Of a stretch of 64,000 nt of DNA, positions 52,540 to 61,592 are shown one piece after another. The position numbers and the translations under genes are program-made. This stretch comes from an uncultured Paracoccaceae bacterium (GTDB taxonomy: Bacteria > Pseudomonadota > Alphaproteobacteria > Rhodobacterales > Rhodobacteraceae). The stretch spans positions 434,001 through 498,000 of the forward strand of contig CANLDN010000001.1 in the NCBI GenBank assembly GCA_947489445.1. The letters are read 5' to 3'. Under the pieces are notes generated by a model. It saw nothing but the letters and a program-made list of their open reading frames with translations, was not told the DNA's origin and did no database searches. The stretch's first letter is position 1; every line of letters starts with the position of its first letter.

Positions 52540-53358
52540 ATGAATCTGCTGCGCACAATCACCATCAGCATCATCGCCGTGGCAATGATGACCCAGATCG
52601 GTTGGGCGCAGCGTTTCGCCGGGGAATGCGCCCATAATCACCTCGATTTAAGCAAGCAAACCACCATTGCGTTGGACCCGACAACACACGCACAATTCGA
52701 CACGCAGGGCGAAACCACCACCCTTCGCATTACCGGGGCCACACAGCAGGCATTCGCGTTTGAGACCTATTGGCAACCCGATCGTATCCCCGAACAAATC
52801 ACCATCGCCGACGTCAATAACGACGGCCGTTTTGATTTTTTCGTGGGCATCGGGTTTGGAATGGTCAATGCCGACTATACGCTGCTGCTCTCTGGCCCGG
52901 ACGGCACATGGCGGGAAGCGGGGTATTATACCGATCCCTCATTCTGTCAGACTAATGCCGGGTTCACCGGCGCCGCCCGCTCCGGCCCGCGCTGGTTCAC
53001 AACCTACTTTCGGATCGACGGCGACGGGCTGCCCTACCGGCATATCGAACAAGCCATCGTCGGCGACATGGTGATCGACCGGCGGCGCACTTTTGACGCG
53101 GCAGGACAGATAATCGAGGATACGGTGGTCTGGAGCGGCCAATCCCTGTTCGAACCTGCCGCACCCGTCACGGCCAAAATCTTGGACGACACAGGCGCCG
53201 CTCTCATCAACCCCGACGACAACCAACCCCTCACAACGCTGCCCAGCGGAACACCCGTCACAGTGCTGGCCAGCGACGATACCTTTTCAACATTTCTGGT
53301 GCAGACCAGCACAGGGCTGACGGGGCGGGTGCAAGTGGACCAGATCAGCACGGATTAA
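52540..53358 (+). CDS. Secreted protein with FG-GAP/Ca-binding-like motif and SH3-like end
   Basis: 272 residues. Signal peptide 'MNLLRTITISIIAVAMMTQI' then GWAQ. The segment 'ITIADVNNDGRFDFFVGIGF' is an FG-GAP/dockerin-type calcium loop (D-x-N-x-D-G). The C-terminal ~70 residues ('AKILDDTGAALINPDDNQPL' to 'GRVQVDQISTD') look like a bacterial SH3 domain. Probably periplasmic. Starts 75 bases from the divergent SRPBCC gene. Confidence 0.75.
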   Translation: MNLLRTITISIIAVAMMTQIGWAQRFAGECAHNHLDLSKQTTIALDPTTHAQFDTQGETTTLRITGATQQAFAFETYWQPDRIPEQITIADVNNDGRFDFFVGIGFGMVNADYTLLLSGPDGTWREAGYYTDPSFCQTNAGFTGAARSGPRWFTTYFRIDGDGLPYRHIEQAIVGDMVIDRRRTFDAAGQIIEDTVVWSGQSLFEPAAPVTAKILDDTGAALINPDDNQPLTTLPSGTPVTVLASDDTFSTFLVQTSTGLTGRVQVDQISTD

Positions 53359-53377
53359 CGCGACTTGGGGCCGAAAC

Positions 53378-54811
53378 CTAGCGCAGACGGAACCTGGTGC
53401 GCAGGCCAAGACCGAGGAAGAAGAGCAAGATGAAGCCGACCACGGTCTGGCCAACTGCGAAGGTTTCCATCCACGGAACCGTTTCAAGCGAGCGGGTTTC
53501 TTCCAATAAAAAGGTTCGCTGAAAACCAAAGAACTTGAACATCGTGGCAAATGAATAGGCCGCCCCGGTTCCCCATCCCATGGCCGCCTTGATGGCATAG
53601 AGCCAAGCCCCAATCGCCCAGACCAATGCGATCCAACCCAAAGGGCGCATGATCGAATAGCCGAAATTCGACAGCGCCTCGTAAGCATAGATATGCGCCG
53701 TGCGCCAGAACGGCTCTGCACGGGCAGCATGATGCATCTCGCGGCGGAAAAAGAAATGTTCCTCTTCGGGCAAAGCCTGTTTGGCCATCACATGGCGCAG
53801 CTTCGCGGCAGAGGCTTTGGCGACCGCAGGGTCTTGCAACAGCGCCGCGTCAGGCGGCCGCTTCAGACGCAGGAAAATGTCCAGCTTCGACAGGATACTT
53901 GGCCCAAATTCCGGCCAGTTCTCCTGTTTGGCAGTGACCGTCGTGGTGTCATGCAAGGTTACCCCCGACAGCTTTGGCAAATGCGATGCAAATCTTGCGC
54001 CCTCAAAAGAGGTCGGTCCGCCGAATACAGCATTCGAAAAATCCACCTCAGCCATTTGCCCTTCGGCCCGCGCACCAAAACGCGCTTGTGTAAAGTAACA
54101 GAACCCTTTGAACTGCGCATCGCGGAAATTGGTCGTCTTGCCAAAATGCGCACCATGGAAATAGGTCGTCTCGCCAAAATGCGCACCGTGGAAATCCGTC
54201 CTCTTGCCAAAATGCGCACCGCGGAAATAGGTCGTCTCGCCAAAATGCGCACCGTGGAAAATGGTCCTCTTGCCAAAATGCGCATCGCGGAAATGGGTCG
54301 TCTTGCCAAAATGCGCATCGCGGAAGTGGGTCGTCTCGCCAAAATGCGCACCGCCGAAATCGGTGGTCCCGCCAAAATGCGCACCGCGGAAATGGGTCGT
54401 CTTGCCAAAATGCGCACCGCCGAAATCGGTCGTCTCAAAAATAGACTTTTCCAATACAACTGTATTGGAAAAGTCCATTTCGCTCAGATTACCGCCTATT
54501 TCTGGGTCTGGAATATCCGGCGCATTTACTCCTGCCTCGTTCCGCGCTTTCCACGCCTTGTGGAAAAGCGTAACAACCTCCTGCGCAACCGCATCGGTCC
54601 ATTCCGTCTCTCCACGGTCAATGCCAATCCTGTCCGCTATGGCGTGCCGTTGTTCCTCAGCCATTCCCTGACAGGCCCACGCATTCCACAGCCTGCGGTT
54701 TTTCCCGGCCAGATCCCAGTCAATCACGCCTCCCTCCTGCTCCCCATGCAGGGTCATCAGGATGTACCATGGGTTCTTATTCCGGTCTTTCAGTTCACGG
54801 TCACTCATCAT
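53378..54811 (-). CDS. Pentapeptide-repeat membrane protein
   Basis: 477 residues. N-terminal ~100 residues are soluble and unrelated to anything recognised. Residues ~117-235 are about ten near-identical 11-residue units of the form F-x-x-A-H-F-G-x-T-T-x (for example 'FRGAHFGKTTHFRDAHFGK'), a Pentapeptide_3-type beta-helix. Then ~235-330 soluble, and at the C-terminus two helices ('MRPLGWIALVWAIGAWLYAI', 'GQTVVGFILLFFLGLGLRTR'). The DNA of the repeat part consists of 33-base tandem units. Function unknown; possibly a membrane-bound interaction scaffold. Divergent from rimO. Confidence 0.85.
   Translation of the reverse strand: MMSDRELKDRNKNPWYILMTLHGEQEGGVIDWDLAGKNRRLWNAWACQGMAEEQRHAIADRIGIDRGETEWTDAVAQEVVTLFHKAWKARNEAGVNAPDIPDPEIGGNLSEMDFSNTVVLEKSIFETTDFGGAHFGKTTHFRGAHFGGTTDFGGAHFGETTHFRDAHFGKTTHFRDAHFGKRTIFHGAHFGETTYFRGAHFGKRTDFHGAHFGETTYFHGAHFGKTTNFRDAQFKGFCYFTQARFGARAEGQMAEVDFSNAVFGGPTSFEGARFASHLPKLSGVTLHDTTTVTAKQENWPEFGPSILSKLDIFLRLKRPPDAALLQDPAVAKASAAKLRHVMAKQALPEEEHFFFRREMHHAARAEPFWRTAHIYAYEALSNFGYSIMRPLGWIALVWAIGAWLYAIKAAMGWGTGAAYSFATMFKFFGFQRTFLLEETRSLETVPWMETFAVGQTVVGFILLFFLGLGLRTRFRLR
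54115..54440 (-). repeat. 33-base coding tandem repeat, about ten units
   Basis: Each unit on the + strand is like GCCAAAATGCGCACCGCGGA followed by AATGGGTCGTCTT; differences are mostly in two or three positions per unit. All units keep the reading frame of the pentapeptide-repeat gene. The high identity suggests recent expansion by recombination or slippage. Confidence 0.85.
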
Positions 54812-54897
54812 ACCACCTCAGGCTGAACCCACATTAGCGACCACACCACTCGCGACAACCCATTCCCAACCCCCGCCCCTCACGCTATACGCCGCCC

Positions 54898-56292
54898 ATG
54901 ACACAGAACCCGCCCAACCTCCGCCCCGACCTCGCCAATGCTCAGATCATGGACAGCCGTCGCCCCGGCCAGCCCACCATCGGCATGGTCTCTCTCGGCT
55001 GCCCCAAGGCGCTGGTCGACAGCGAACGTATCCTGACGCGCCTGCGCGCCGAAGGCTACGCGATCTCCCCCGACTACGCCGGGGCCGAGGCGGTGATCGT
55101 CAACACCTGCGGCTTCCTCGACAGTGCCAAGGCGGAATCGCTGGACGCCATCGGCGAGGCGCTGCAGGAAAATGGCAAGGTCATCGTCACCGGCTGCCTG
55201 GGGGCCGAACCCGACTATATCCGCGAACACCACCCGCAGATCCTCGCCGTCACAGGGCCGCACCAATACGAACAGGTGCTCGACGCGGTGCACGGCGCCG
55301 TGCCCCCGTCGCCCGACCCTTTCATCGACCTGCTGCCCGGCACCGGCGTGTCGCTCACCCCCCGCCACTACAGCTATCTCAAGATTTCCGAAGGTTGTAA
55401 CCACAAATGCAAATTCTGCATCATCCCCGACATGCGCGGCAAACTCGCCTCCCGACCTGCCCACGCGGTCCTGCGCGAGGCGGAGAAGCTGGTGCAGGCC
55501 GGGGTCAGGGAACTGCTGGTCATCAGCCAGGACACCTCCGCCTACGGGCTGGACCGGAAATACGATACGAACCCCTGGAAGGATGGCGAGGTGCGCAGCC
55601 ACATCACCGACCTGACCCGCGAGCTGGGGCAACTGGGGGCCTGGGTGCGCCTGCACTACGTCTACCCTTACCCCCATGTGCGCGACCTGATCCCGCTGAT
55701 GGCGGACCCCAATAACGGCGTCCTCCCCTATCTCGACATCCCGTTCCAGCACAGCCACCCCGACGTGCTGCGGCGCATGGCGCGGCCTGCGGCAGGGGCC
55801 AAAACGCTGGACGAAATCGCCCGCTGGCGGTCGATATGCCCCGACATCACCCTGCGCTCCACCTTCATCGTCGGCTACCCGGGCGAGACGGAGGCCGAAT
55901 TCCAGCACCTCCTCGACTGGCTGGACGAAGCGCAACTCGACCGGGTCGGTTGCTTCCAATACGAAAACGTCGCCGGGGCGCGGTCAAACGCCTTGCCCGA
56001 CCACGTGGCCGACGAGGTCAAGCAGGAGCGGTGGGACCGCTTCATGGCCAAATCGCAGGCGATTTCCGAGGCGAAACTCGCCGCCAAGGTCGGCCGCGTG
56101 CTGGAGGTCATCGTTGACGACATCGACGAAGACGGCATCGCCACCTGCCGGACATGGGCGGATGCGCCAGAGATCGACGGGAATTTGTTTATTGATGAAG
56201 GGGCTGAGAGGCTGGCCGTAGGGGATGTGGTTCGCGTTGAAGTTGAAGAGGCTGGAGAGTATGACTTGTGGGGTAGAATTACGTTGGAATAG
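54898..56292 (+). CDS. rimO: Ribosomal protein S12 methylthiotransferase
   Basis: 464 residues. UPF0004 N-terminal domain with iron-sulfur Cys ('[14 protein letters not shown]', 'VNTCGF', '[12 protein letters not shown]'), radical-SAM core '[20 protein letters not shown]' and C-terminal TRAM domain ending in '[11 protein letters not shown]'. It methylthiolates Asp of S12. ATG at 54898 is in the family position; the last ~40 codons are less GC-rich than the rest. The Shedu-type gene starts three bases after the stop. Confidence 0.96.
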   Translation: MTQNPPNLRPDLANAQIMDSRRPGQPTIGMVSLGCPKALVDSERILTRLRAEGYAISPDYAGAEAVIVNTCGFLDSAKAESLDAIGEALQENGKVIVTGCLGAEPDYIREHHPQILAVTGPHQYEQVLDAVHGAVPPSPDPFIDLLPGTGVSLTPRHYSYLKISEGCNHKCKFCIIPDMRGKLASRPAHAVLREAEKLVQAGVRELLVISQDTSAYGLDRKYDTNPWKDGEVRSHITDLTRELGQLGAWVRLHYVYPYPHVRDLIPLMADPNNGVLPYLDIPFQHSHPDVLRRMARPAAGAKTLDEIARWRSICPDITLRSTFIVGYPGETEAEFQHLLDWLDEAQLDRVGCFQYENVAGARSNALPDHVADEVKQERWDRFMAKSQAISEAKLAAKVGRVLEVIVDDIDEDGIATCRTWADAPEIDGNLFIDEGAERLAVGDVVRVEVEEAGEYDLWGRITLE

Positions 56293-56295
56293 TGA

Positions 56296-57366
56296 ATGCC
56301 GGCTGACACTAGTTACATCAAAAATTACTCTGCGAAACGCGTCTACGTTAATCCAGCTCCCGGAAAGGGTGCTTACGCTTCACTTGCGGACGACACATGC
56401 GAAGAAGTCTTAGGCGAGTTTGACCTAAACAACCGTTCAAGAGTCGCGGTTTCCATGTTTCTATCCAAGGAAAACGCTGAGCCTAAGACCATCGAGCTTC
56501 ACCTGCTCAAATTCCGGAAAAACTCTGGCTGGTATCACGAAGAGAGCATTCGTTTTAATGGCTTCGAAGCTGCAAAGCTCGACGAACTCCTTACAATCAT
56601 GGCCAGCGTCAAATTGGACCCAACCAAAACACAGCGATTTGATTTGGGTGCTATTTCACCCGATCAATTCTTCAGCTTTCACGACAAAAGCGATCTAGCT
56701 CGAAGGCTTTCAGAGGATGTGCGACTGGAACACGATGTATTCGCCATCGCCAGAAAGAGAACTGTTCTAAACGAATTCAAGGCGCTCCTTGAAGACGACA
56801 CCTCGGAAACTGTCTGGCAAGAATTCCTTGAAAAGAACCCATGGATTTTCGGTTTTGGACTAAACTATGTTTTTCTAGATCGCGTTTCCGATAAGTTTGA
56901 AGCAACCACGACAGGCTCCGACGTTTTTACTCCGGGCAAAAGAGCCGATGGACTTGCGATGACAAAGGCTCAGGTGAGCCAAACAGTCTTAATAGAGATA
57001 AAGGCAAGCAAATCGCCATTGTTGCAAGCTAAACCTTATCGCAAGGGTGTTTGGCCCGTGGACAATGAAGTTGCTGCTGCTGTCTCGCAAAGCCAGAAAA
57101 CCTCTTTCGAATTTGCGCGCAGAAACGCCGTAAAACTAGAACTGACCGACGACTTAGGCGACGAAACTGGAAACGCTCTCTACACGGTCGAGCCACGTGC
57201 GTATTTGATAGTTGGTAACCTCTCACAACTTACCGCAAACAATGATAAGATTGCTTCATTCGAGCTATTTCGCCGCAAGCTAACATCACCTGAAATTTTG
57301 ACTTTTGATGAGCTGTATTATAGAGCCGTCGCTTTGGTCGATAGCATTTCGAGCAGCGGCAGATAA
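56296..57366 (+). CDS. sduA: Shedu-type anti-phage protein (SduA, DUF4263)
   Basis: 356 residues. The C-terminal half is DUF4263: 'SETVWQEFLEKNPWIFGFGL' (~170-189), 'DGLAMTKAQVSQTVLIEIKA' with Asp218 and the Glu234-x-Lys236 pair of a PD-(D/E)XK nuclease, and 'VSQSQKTSFEFARRNA'. The N-terminal ~150 residues are a variable sensing domain. Shedu is a single-gene immune system whose oligomer cuts DNA. Starts three bases after rimO, so it may be co-transcribed. AT-richer codons than rimO point to horizontal gain. Confidence 0.87.
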   Translation: MPADTSYIKNYSAKRVYVNPAPGKGAYASLADDTCEEVLGEFDLNNRSRVAVSMFLSKENAEPKTIELHLLKFRKNSGWYHEESIRFNGFEAAKLDELLTIMASVKLDPTKTQRFDLGAISPDQFFSFHDKSDLARRLSEDVRLEHDVFAIARKRTVLNEFKALLEDDTSETVWQEFLEKNPWIFGFGLNYVFLDRVSDKFEATTTGSDVFTPGKRADGLAMTKAQVSQTVLIEIKASKSPLLQAKPYRKGVWPVDNEVAAAVSQSQKTSFEFARRNAVKLELTDDLGDETGNALYTVEPRAYLIVGNLSQLTANNDKIASFELFRRKLTSPEILTFDELYYRAVALVDSISSSGR

Positions 57367-57741
57367 CCTCCCGCCCGGCATCGCCGGGCAGCGCCCGGAC
57401 CTCCCCCATGGGGAGGGCGCTTCGCACCCACCCCGAGGTCCAGACGCTTCCCTAATGCTGTGCGAAATATTGGCCAAAGTCTTTTGATCAACCAAGAAAG
57501 ATGCGCCCCGTCTAAATCGCACCCGGGCCTGGGCTCCGCCCGTTCGAACCTGAAACGATCCACAGGGTCAAGGCCAGAACCATTCTCAAATGTTGGTAAG
57601 TGCTGCCGTAGATTCGGCTGTCGCCCTGCAACCGGGCCGACGCAATGCTGACATGCCAAATCTCAACGAAACATAGCTTTGACACACGACCAGACAGATC
57701 GCGTATCATGCCCCTGAAATCCACCCGTTCGGCGGATTAAC
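57367..57741. other. Intergenic stretch after sduA with hairpins
   Basis: Two hairpins follow sduA: GCCCGGC-ATC-GCCGGGC (57373..57389) and CTCCCC-CAT-GGGGAG (57401..57415); these may end sduA transcription though without a T-run. Around 57671-57700 a TTGACA and TATCAT pair 19 bases apart resembles a promoter on the + strand but no gene follows it closely. The remainder reads as relic sequence. Confidence 0.45.
57373..57415 (+). terminator. Tandem hairpins downstream of sduA
   Basis: GCCCGGC-ATC-GCCGGGC then CTCCCC-CAT-GGGGAG, beginning seven bases after the stop codon. Position suits a terminator; lack of a T-run lowers confidence. Confidence 0.4.
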
Positions 57742-57975
57742 CTATGACGTCACCGACCGTGGTGCGCCGCCGCCGCAATTGTGCCGCTCCGGCAGGCTCT
57801 GGACAGGTGAGGCGTTGTCCTCTGCCACAAGGCAGCTTTGCGTGCCCTGATCCCATACCATCCCGACCGCACAGCTTTGTTTGTTTTGCGCCTGTGGCGC
57901 TTGCAATGGATCGGTGGTGCTTTGGGCCTGTGCCGCGACCGGCAACAGAACAAAGGCGAGTATTGTCAGACGCAT
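57742..57975 (-). CDS. Small secreted Cys-motif protein
   Basis: 77 residues: signal peptide 'MRLTILAFVLLPVAAQA' then a short mature part with 'SCAVGMVWDQGTQSCLV', the same Cys-x-x-Gly-x-Val-Trp-Asp-x-x-Thr-x-Ser-Cys motif as the protein at 59404..59934. The two Cys likely form one disulfide. Function unknown. CGCAGGAGGTCACC precedes the ATG. Confidence 0.65.
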   Translation of the reverse strand: MRLTILAFVLLPVAAQAQSTTDPLQAPQAQNKQSCAVGMVWDQGTQSCLVAEDNASPVQSLPERHNCGGGAPRSVTS

Positions 57976-58124
57976 GGTGACCTCCTGCGTTGTCTCTGCG
58001 GATCAAACTAAGGCAAAGCGCGCAAAAATCAAAGAAAACAAGCCCGGCGCACCCTTTTGACCCACATCAAGGACCGAATGCCGCACCCATGCTAGCCCAG
58101 CACTAACCAATGAAGGAGAGGGAT

Positions 58125-58997
58125 ATGAAAGACGCCGCCGTCACCGAAACAAAAAAACCCGCCGCCCCCAGACGCCGCGCGCCGACCAAGCTGCCCAAGC
58201 TGGCCCGCCGCCCCTACGAGGCCGAAAAGGCACAGTTGCAGGCCGAACTGCTCAAGGTGCAGCTATGGGCACAGGAAACGGGCCAACGCTTTGTCCTGCT
58301 TTTCGAAGGCCGCGATGCGGCAGGCAAGGGCGGCACGATCAAGCGGTTCACCGAACACCTCAACCCGCGTGCGGCGCGCGTTGTCGCCCTGAATAAACCC
58401 ACGGATGAAGAGAAGGGGCAGTGGTATTTTCAACGCTACATTGACCATCTGCCTACTGCCGGGGAAATGGTTTTGTACGACCGGAGTTGGTACAACCGGG
58501 CCGGGGTCGAACGGGTCATGGGTTTTTGCGCGCCCGAAGAATATCTCGAGTTCATGCGCCAGACGCCCGAACTGGAACGGATGCTCACCCGCTCTGGCAT
58601 CCGGCTTTACAAATACTGGTTTTCGGTCACGCAAGACGAACAGAAAACCCGTTTTGACAGCCGCGCAACCGATCCATTGAAACAATGGAAATTGTCGCCC
58701 ATTGACAAGGCGTCGCTCAACAAATGGGACGACTATACCGAAGCCAAAGAGGCAATGTTTTTCTACACCGACACCGCAGATGCGCCGTGGACCGTGGTTA
58801 AATCCAACGACAAGAAACGCGCGCGGCTCAACTGCATGCGGCATTTCCTGTCGACCCTCGACTACCCGGACAAAGACACCAGCATCGCGCTGCCACCAGA
58901 GCCCGAAATCGTTGGCAACGCCAAAAAGGTGATCCACCACGCCGATCACATCTTGGGAACGGCGCTGCACCCTGATACGCGGCGGGTGAAACCATAA
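58125..58997 (+). CDS. ppk2: Polyphosphate kinase 2
   Basis: 290 residues. Walker A 'FEGRDAAGKGGTIKRF' (~60-75), Walker B 'MVLYDRSWYNRAGVERVMGF', lid 'SVTQDEQKTRFDSRATDPLK' and 'KWDDYTEAKEAMFFYTD', all PPK2 class I features. It uses polyphosphate to phosphorylate nucleoside diphosphates, or makes polyphosphate. N-terminal ~30 residues are Lys/Pro/Ala-rich. AAGGAGAGGGAT precedes the ATG at 58125, which rules out the ATG five codons upstream. Terminator follows. Confidence 0.95.
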   Translation: MKDAAVTETKKPAAPRRRAPTKLPKLARRPYEAEKAQLQAELLKVQLWAQETGQRFVLLFEGRDAAGKGGTIKRFTEHLNPRAARVVALNKPTDEEKGQWYFQRYIDHLPTAGEMVLYDRSWYNRAGVERVMGFCAPEEYLEFMRQTPELERMLTRSGIRLYKYWFSVTQDEQKTRFDSRATDPLKQWKLSPIDKASLNKWDDYTEAKEAMFFYTDTADAPWTVVKSNDKKRARLNCMRHFLSTLDYPDKDTSIALPPEPEIVGNAKKVIHHADHILGTALHPDTRRVKP

Positions 58998-58999
58998 AA

Positions 59000-59036
59000 A
59001 CGGCGCGTGGGCAGAAATGCCCGCGCACCGTTCTTA
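59000..59036 (+). terminator. Rho-independent terminator of ppk2
   Basis: CGGCGCGTGGGCA-GAAA-TGCCCGCGCACCG stem (with G-T pairs) followed by TTCTT, directly after the ppk2 stop. Confidence 0.75.
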
Positions 59037-59079
59037 CGATTATGCTTGGATAGAGCGCTTCAGATCAGCGTAAGATAGC

Positions 59080-59334
59080 TCAATCGCCACGCAGCTCCGC
59101 AAAAACATCCTTGTTCACACAATACTCCGGTGCCGCGTCCAGCTTGGCGGCATCCGCCTGCGCCTTGTCGCAGCGACCAACCTGTGGGCAGCTTCGGCAA
59201 TCCGTGATCATGTCCGCATAGCGCGTGATATCAATTGCCCCTTCATCCAACGCCGTTGATAAATCAACATCGCAGGCATTCGCCATCTTGATAACCCGCC
59301 AGAAATGTTCGCGTGCGTCGCCCATGGTTTGCAT
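59080..59334 (-). CDS. DUF6455 family protein
   Basis: 84 residues. 'MANACDVDLSTALDEGAIDI' and the Cys cluster 'CRSCPQVGRCDKAQA', with a late 'PEYCVN', match a conserved Rhodobacterales family, annotated as DUF6455. The four Cys could bind zinc or an Fe-S centre. No known role. GGAGGCAGCC precedes the ATG. Confidence 0.8.
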   Translation of the reverse strand: MQTMGDAREHFWRVIKMANACDVDLSTALDEGAIDITRYADMITDCRSCPQVGRCDKAQADAAKLDAAPEYCVNKDVFAELRGD

Positions 59335-59403
59335 GGCTGCCTCCTGTGATTACAAGGGCAGACTAGGGTAGCACCGCGATACAGTCCTTGCGCCAGATCA
59401 AGT

Positions 59404-59934
59404 TCAGTAGGATGAACCCTTGCCCGTCAAAATGGCCTGCTGCAATGCCGCCTCTGCCCATGTATCGCGCCCGCCACGCATCCGGATTTCGGTCAATTGC
59501 ACTTGCGCCAAAGCCATCTCACCTGATGTCACGTGGCCCTGCCCCAAATAGGAACGGGCCAGGTGATTATCCGGATCAGCCGTCAAAGCCGCATCGTAAT
59601 ATGTCATGCCCAGATCAACCCGGCCCGCCTTGCGATGGGCAAATCCATAATAGGTCAACGCCAGTGATTGATTTGGATCGTCCAGCGTATCCAGGACATC
59701 CAGCGCCGCCTGATAAAAACCGGCATATGCCAGCTCTCGGACATCGCGCAGACGGGCATTGTCGTCATTGGTGCTGTCCTCGGGTGCCATACAGCTGCGC
59801 GTTGCAAGATCCCACACAAGGCCCTCTGCGCAAGTTTCGGTTGTTTCGGTCGGCTTGGGCGGCGCGAAATCATCACCGCCGGCTGCAAACGCGGCAACGG
59901 GTATCAAAGCAAGGGCATAAACGATGCGGTGCAT
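59404..59934 (-). CDS. Secreted tetratricopeptide-repeat protein
   Basis: 176 residues. Signal peptide 'MHRIVYALALIPVAAFAAGG'; then the motif 'CAEGLVWDLATRSCM' shared with the small protein at 57742; then about two TPR units (~60-140: 'LAYAGFYQAALDVLDTLDDP', 'LTYYGFAHRKAGRVDLGMTY', 'YDAALTADPDNHLARSYLGQ'). Periplasmic helical scaffold, function unknown. Divergent from the DUF1444 gene. Confidence 0.82.
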   Translation of the reverse strand: MHRIVYALALIPVAAFAAGGDDFAPPKPTETTETCAEGLVWDLATRSCMAPEDSTNDDNARLRDVRELAYAGFYQAALDVLDTLDDPNQSLALTYYGFAHRKAGRVDLGMTYYDAALTADPDNHLARSYLGQGHVTSGEMALAQVQLTEIRMRGGRDTWAEAALQQAILTGKGSSY

Positions 59935-60026
59935 AAGGTCTCTCCATCTTAAACGACTTTGATACTAGAGCCGACGCGCCATGAAAAAACCCTTGTCACA
60001 TCGAAAACCACGCGAAATACAACGGT

Positions 60027-60866
60027 ATGCGTCATTTTATTTTAACAACAGCCCTTTGTCTGGCCAATCCGCTCCTGGCCGAGGTCCCGCGTCCGGCCAC
60101 ATTATCAGATACGTTGGCTTTGCTGCACGAGGCAATGATCGATGCAGGCTTTGTGGATGCGGCCATCGATGCCGAAAATCAAAGCGTGATCAGCGATCCT
60201 GCGGCGACTGACAGTTATGTCAGCTATCCTGACAACCTGCATCGCAGCCTACAAACGGCCAGAGATGATGCGGCGCGTCAGTTGGTTCTTGATGATTTCA
60301 TGCTGGCATTTGTCAGTGCACAACGGCAAATCAATGATGATTTTGTGGCGGATCAGGTCATGCCGGTGCTGCGCCATGTTGATTACCTCGACGGGGTCAG
60401 CGGTGACCCCGATATCGTCACCCGCCCTTTTGTCGGTGATCTGATGATCGCCTATGTCGTTGATTATCCAACCCATACCACCAGCATTTCCGCAGAAATC
60501 ATGGCTGATACCGGCTATGATGCCACAGGTCTGCACGCCCTCGCTTTGCAAAACCTCACATCCAGATCAGAGGCGCTGGGGGTCGAAGGCAGCGACTTGG
60601 GTATCTACTTCCTGACACTGGACGGCTATTACGAAAACGCACTGCTACTGGATCCGGGCCTGTGGGATGATATCAGCGGGCAAATAGGGCCCATCGCTGT
60701 GGCTGTTCCCGCCCGCGATCTGGTACTGATCGCGGCACGGGACAACAAACCCGCCTTGCAAGTCATGAGCGAAATCCGGGACGAAGTATTGCGCGACAAC
60801 CCCTACACACTGTCCAAAATGATGTTCAAATGGGAAGACGGACGCTGGGATATGTTGGATGACTAG
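60027..60866 (+). CDS. Secreted DUF1444-like protein
   Basis: 279 residues. Signal peptide 'MRHFILTTALCLANPLLA', then a DUF1444-type domain with 'LDGYYENALLLDPGLWDDIS' near the middle and 'ARDLVLIAARDNKPALQVMS'. Family function is unknown. Full length by appearance. 62 bases upstream of it lies the start of the TPR gene on the other strand. Confidence 0.78.
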   Translation: MRHFILTTALCLANPLLAEVPRPATLSDTLALLHEAMIDAGFVDAAIDAENQSVISDPAATDSYVSYPDNLHRSLQTARDDAARQLVLDDFMLAFVSAQRQINDDFVADQVMPVLRHVDYLDGVSGDPDIVTRPFVGDLMIAYVVDYPTHTTSISAEIMADTGYDATGLHALALQNLTSRSEALGVEGSDLGIYFLTLDGYYENALLLDPGLWDDISGQIGPIAVAVPARDLVLIAARDNKPALQVMSEIRDEVLRDNPYTLSKMMFKWEDGRWDMLDD

Positions 60867-60937
60867 ATTTTGAGGCTCGCTTGGGACGCGATGATTTGGC
60901 CGCACGCGACGCTGCGCGCTGAAACGCGGTAAGCACC

Positions 60938-61147
60938 ATGTGGGATTTGGCCTACGATATTGTGACCGGGCTTTTGCAGACAATCGGTCATTTCTTCATC
61001 ACCTTTGTCGATCTTTGGTCAGTGGCGACGGCCATTGTCGCTGGTATCGCCGTGTTTTTTCTTGCGCGTCCGGGCGCACTGATTTTTTCGATCGTGACGG
61101 GTGTCATGGTCTGTTTCGTTGTGACCATGACACGTCCATTTATATAG
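60938..61147 (+). CDS. Small membrane protein
   Basis: 69 residues with two helices (~7-27 interrupted by a His pair, and ~31-65) and no soluble domain. ATG with AAGCACC in front; ribosome site weak. Unknown function. Kept because the hydrophobic pattern and codon use are coherent. Confidence 0.5.
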   Translation: MWDLAYDIVTGLLQTIGHFFITFVDLWSVATAIVAGIAVFFLARPGALIFSIVTGVMVCFVVTMTRPFI

Positions 61148-61235
61148 CCCTGACTTAGGTCATATCGTGATGTGGCACACCCCGTTTCGTTTTCAGATGC
61201 TTGAATTGCATATGTCGCATTCACCCCACTCTTGC

Positions 61236-61592
61236 TTAGATCAACCCAACAATCACACACACCCAAGCCACGCCAACCCCGATGGCCGTGACCGCCACCG
61301 CTGCTGATCCGCAATCCTTTGCCTGCTTGGCCGCGTCCCGCTGTTCGGTCCCGATATCATCGACCACGCGCTCGATTGCCGTGTTCATGCATTCAGCGGC
61401 CAGCACGATGATACCCCCCATCAACAACATACCCCTTTCGCCCGCACTCAAGGGTAAGACAAACGCGAGCACGCCGAAAACGACATTGGCAACAATCCAT
61501 TGCGCCAGCGACCCTTCGGTCCGCCAGACATGCGCAAACCCCTCCCACGACCAGATCGCGCGTTGCCGCACACGCATGATTTGTTGCCACAT
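61236..61592 (-). CDS. dgkA: Diacylglycerol kinase (DgkA)
   Basis: 118 residues, three helices, amphipathic N-terminal surface helix ('RAIWSWEGFAHVWRTEGSLA'), and the catalytic signature 'LAAECMNTAIERVVDDI' (~67-83). Phosphorylates diacylglycerol in the inner membrane during lipid recycling. AAAGGATAACAAA precedes the ATG at 61592, which excludes the 13-residue upstream extension. Divergent from the hemolysin III gene. Confidence 0.94.
   Translation of the reverse strand: MWQQIMRVRQRAIWSWEGFAHVWRTEGSLAQWIVANVVFGVLAFVLPLSAGERGMLLMGGIIVLAAECMNTAIERVVDDIGTEQRDAAKQAKDCGSAAVAVTAIGVGVAWVCVIVGLI

Noticed and set aside
54115..54440. Possible CRISPR array because of the ~33-base periodicity
   Set aside because: Units are directly contiguous with no unique spacers and stay in one coding frame of a pentapeptide-repeat protein.
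53693..54826. 377-codon ORF opposite the pentapeptide-repeat gene
   Set aside because: Its repeats (MRTAEIGRLAK-like) are just the other strand of the 33-base units; no flanking coding evidence.
54880..55959. 359-codon ORF antisense to rimO
   Set aside because: Complement-frame shadow of a conserved gene; no motif, no start signal.
57535..57565. tRNA-like T-arm sequence GTTCGAACC
   Set aside because: Flanking bases do not form a T-stem, and no D- or anticodon arm or acceptor stem could be built.
57671..57700. Promoter-like TTGACA and TATCAT
   Set aside because: Spacing of 19 bases is long and no plus-strand gene starts nearby; not annotated as a promoter.
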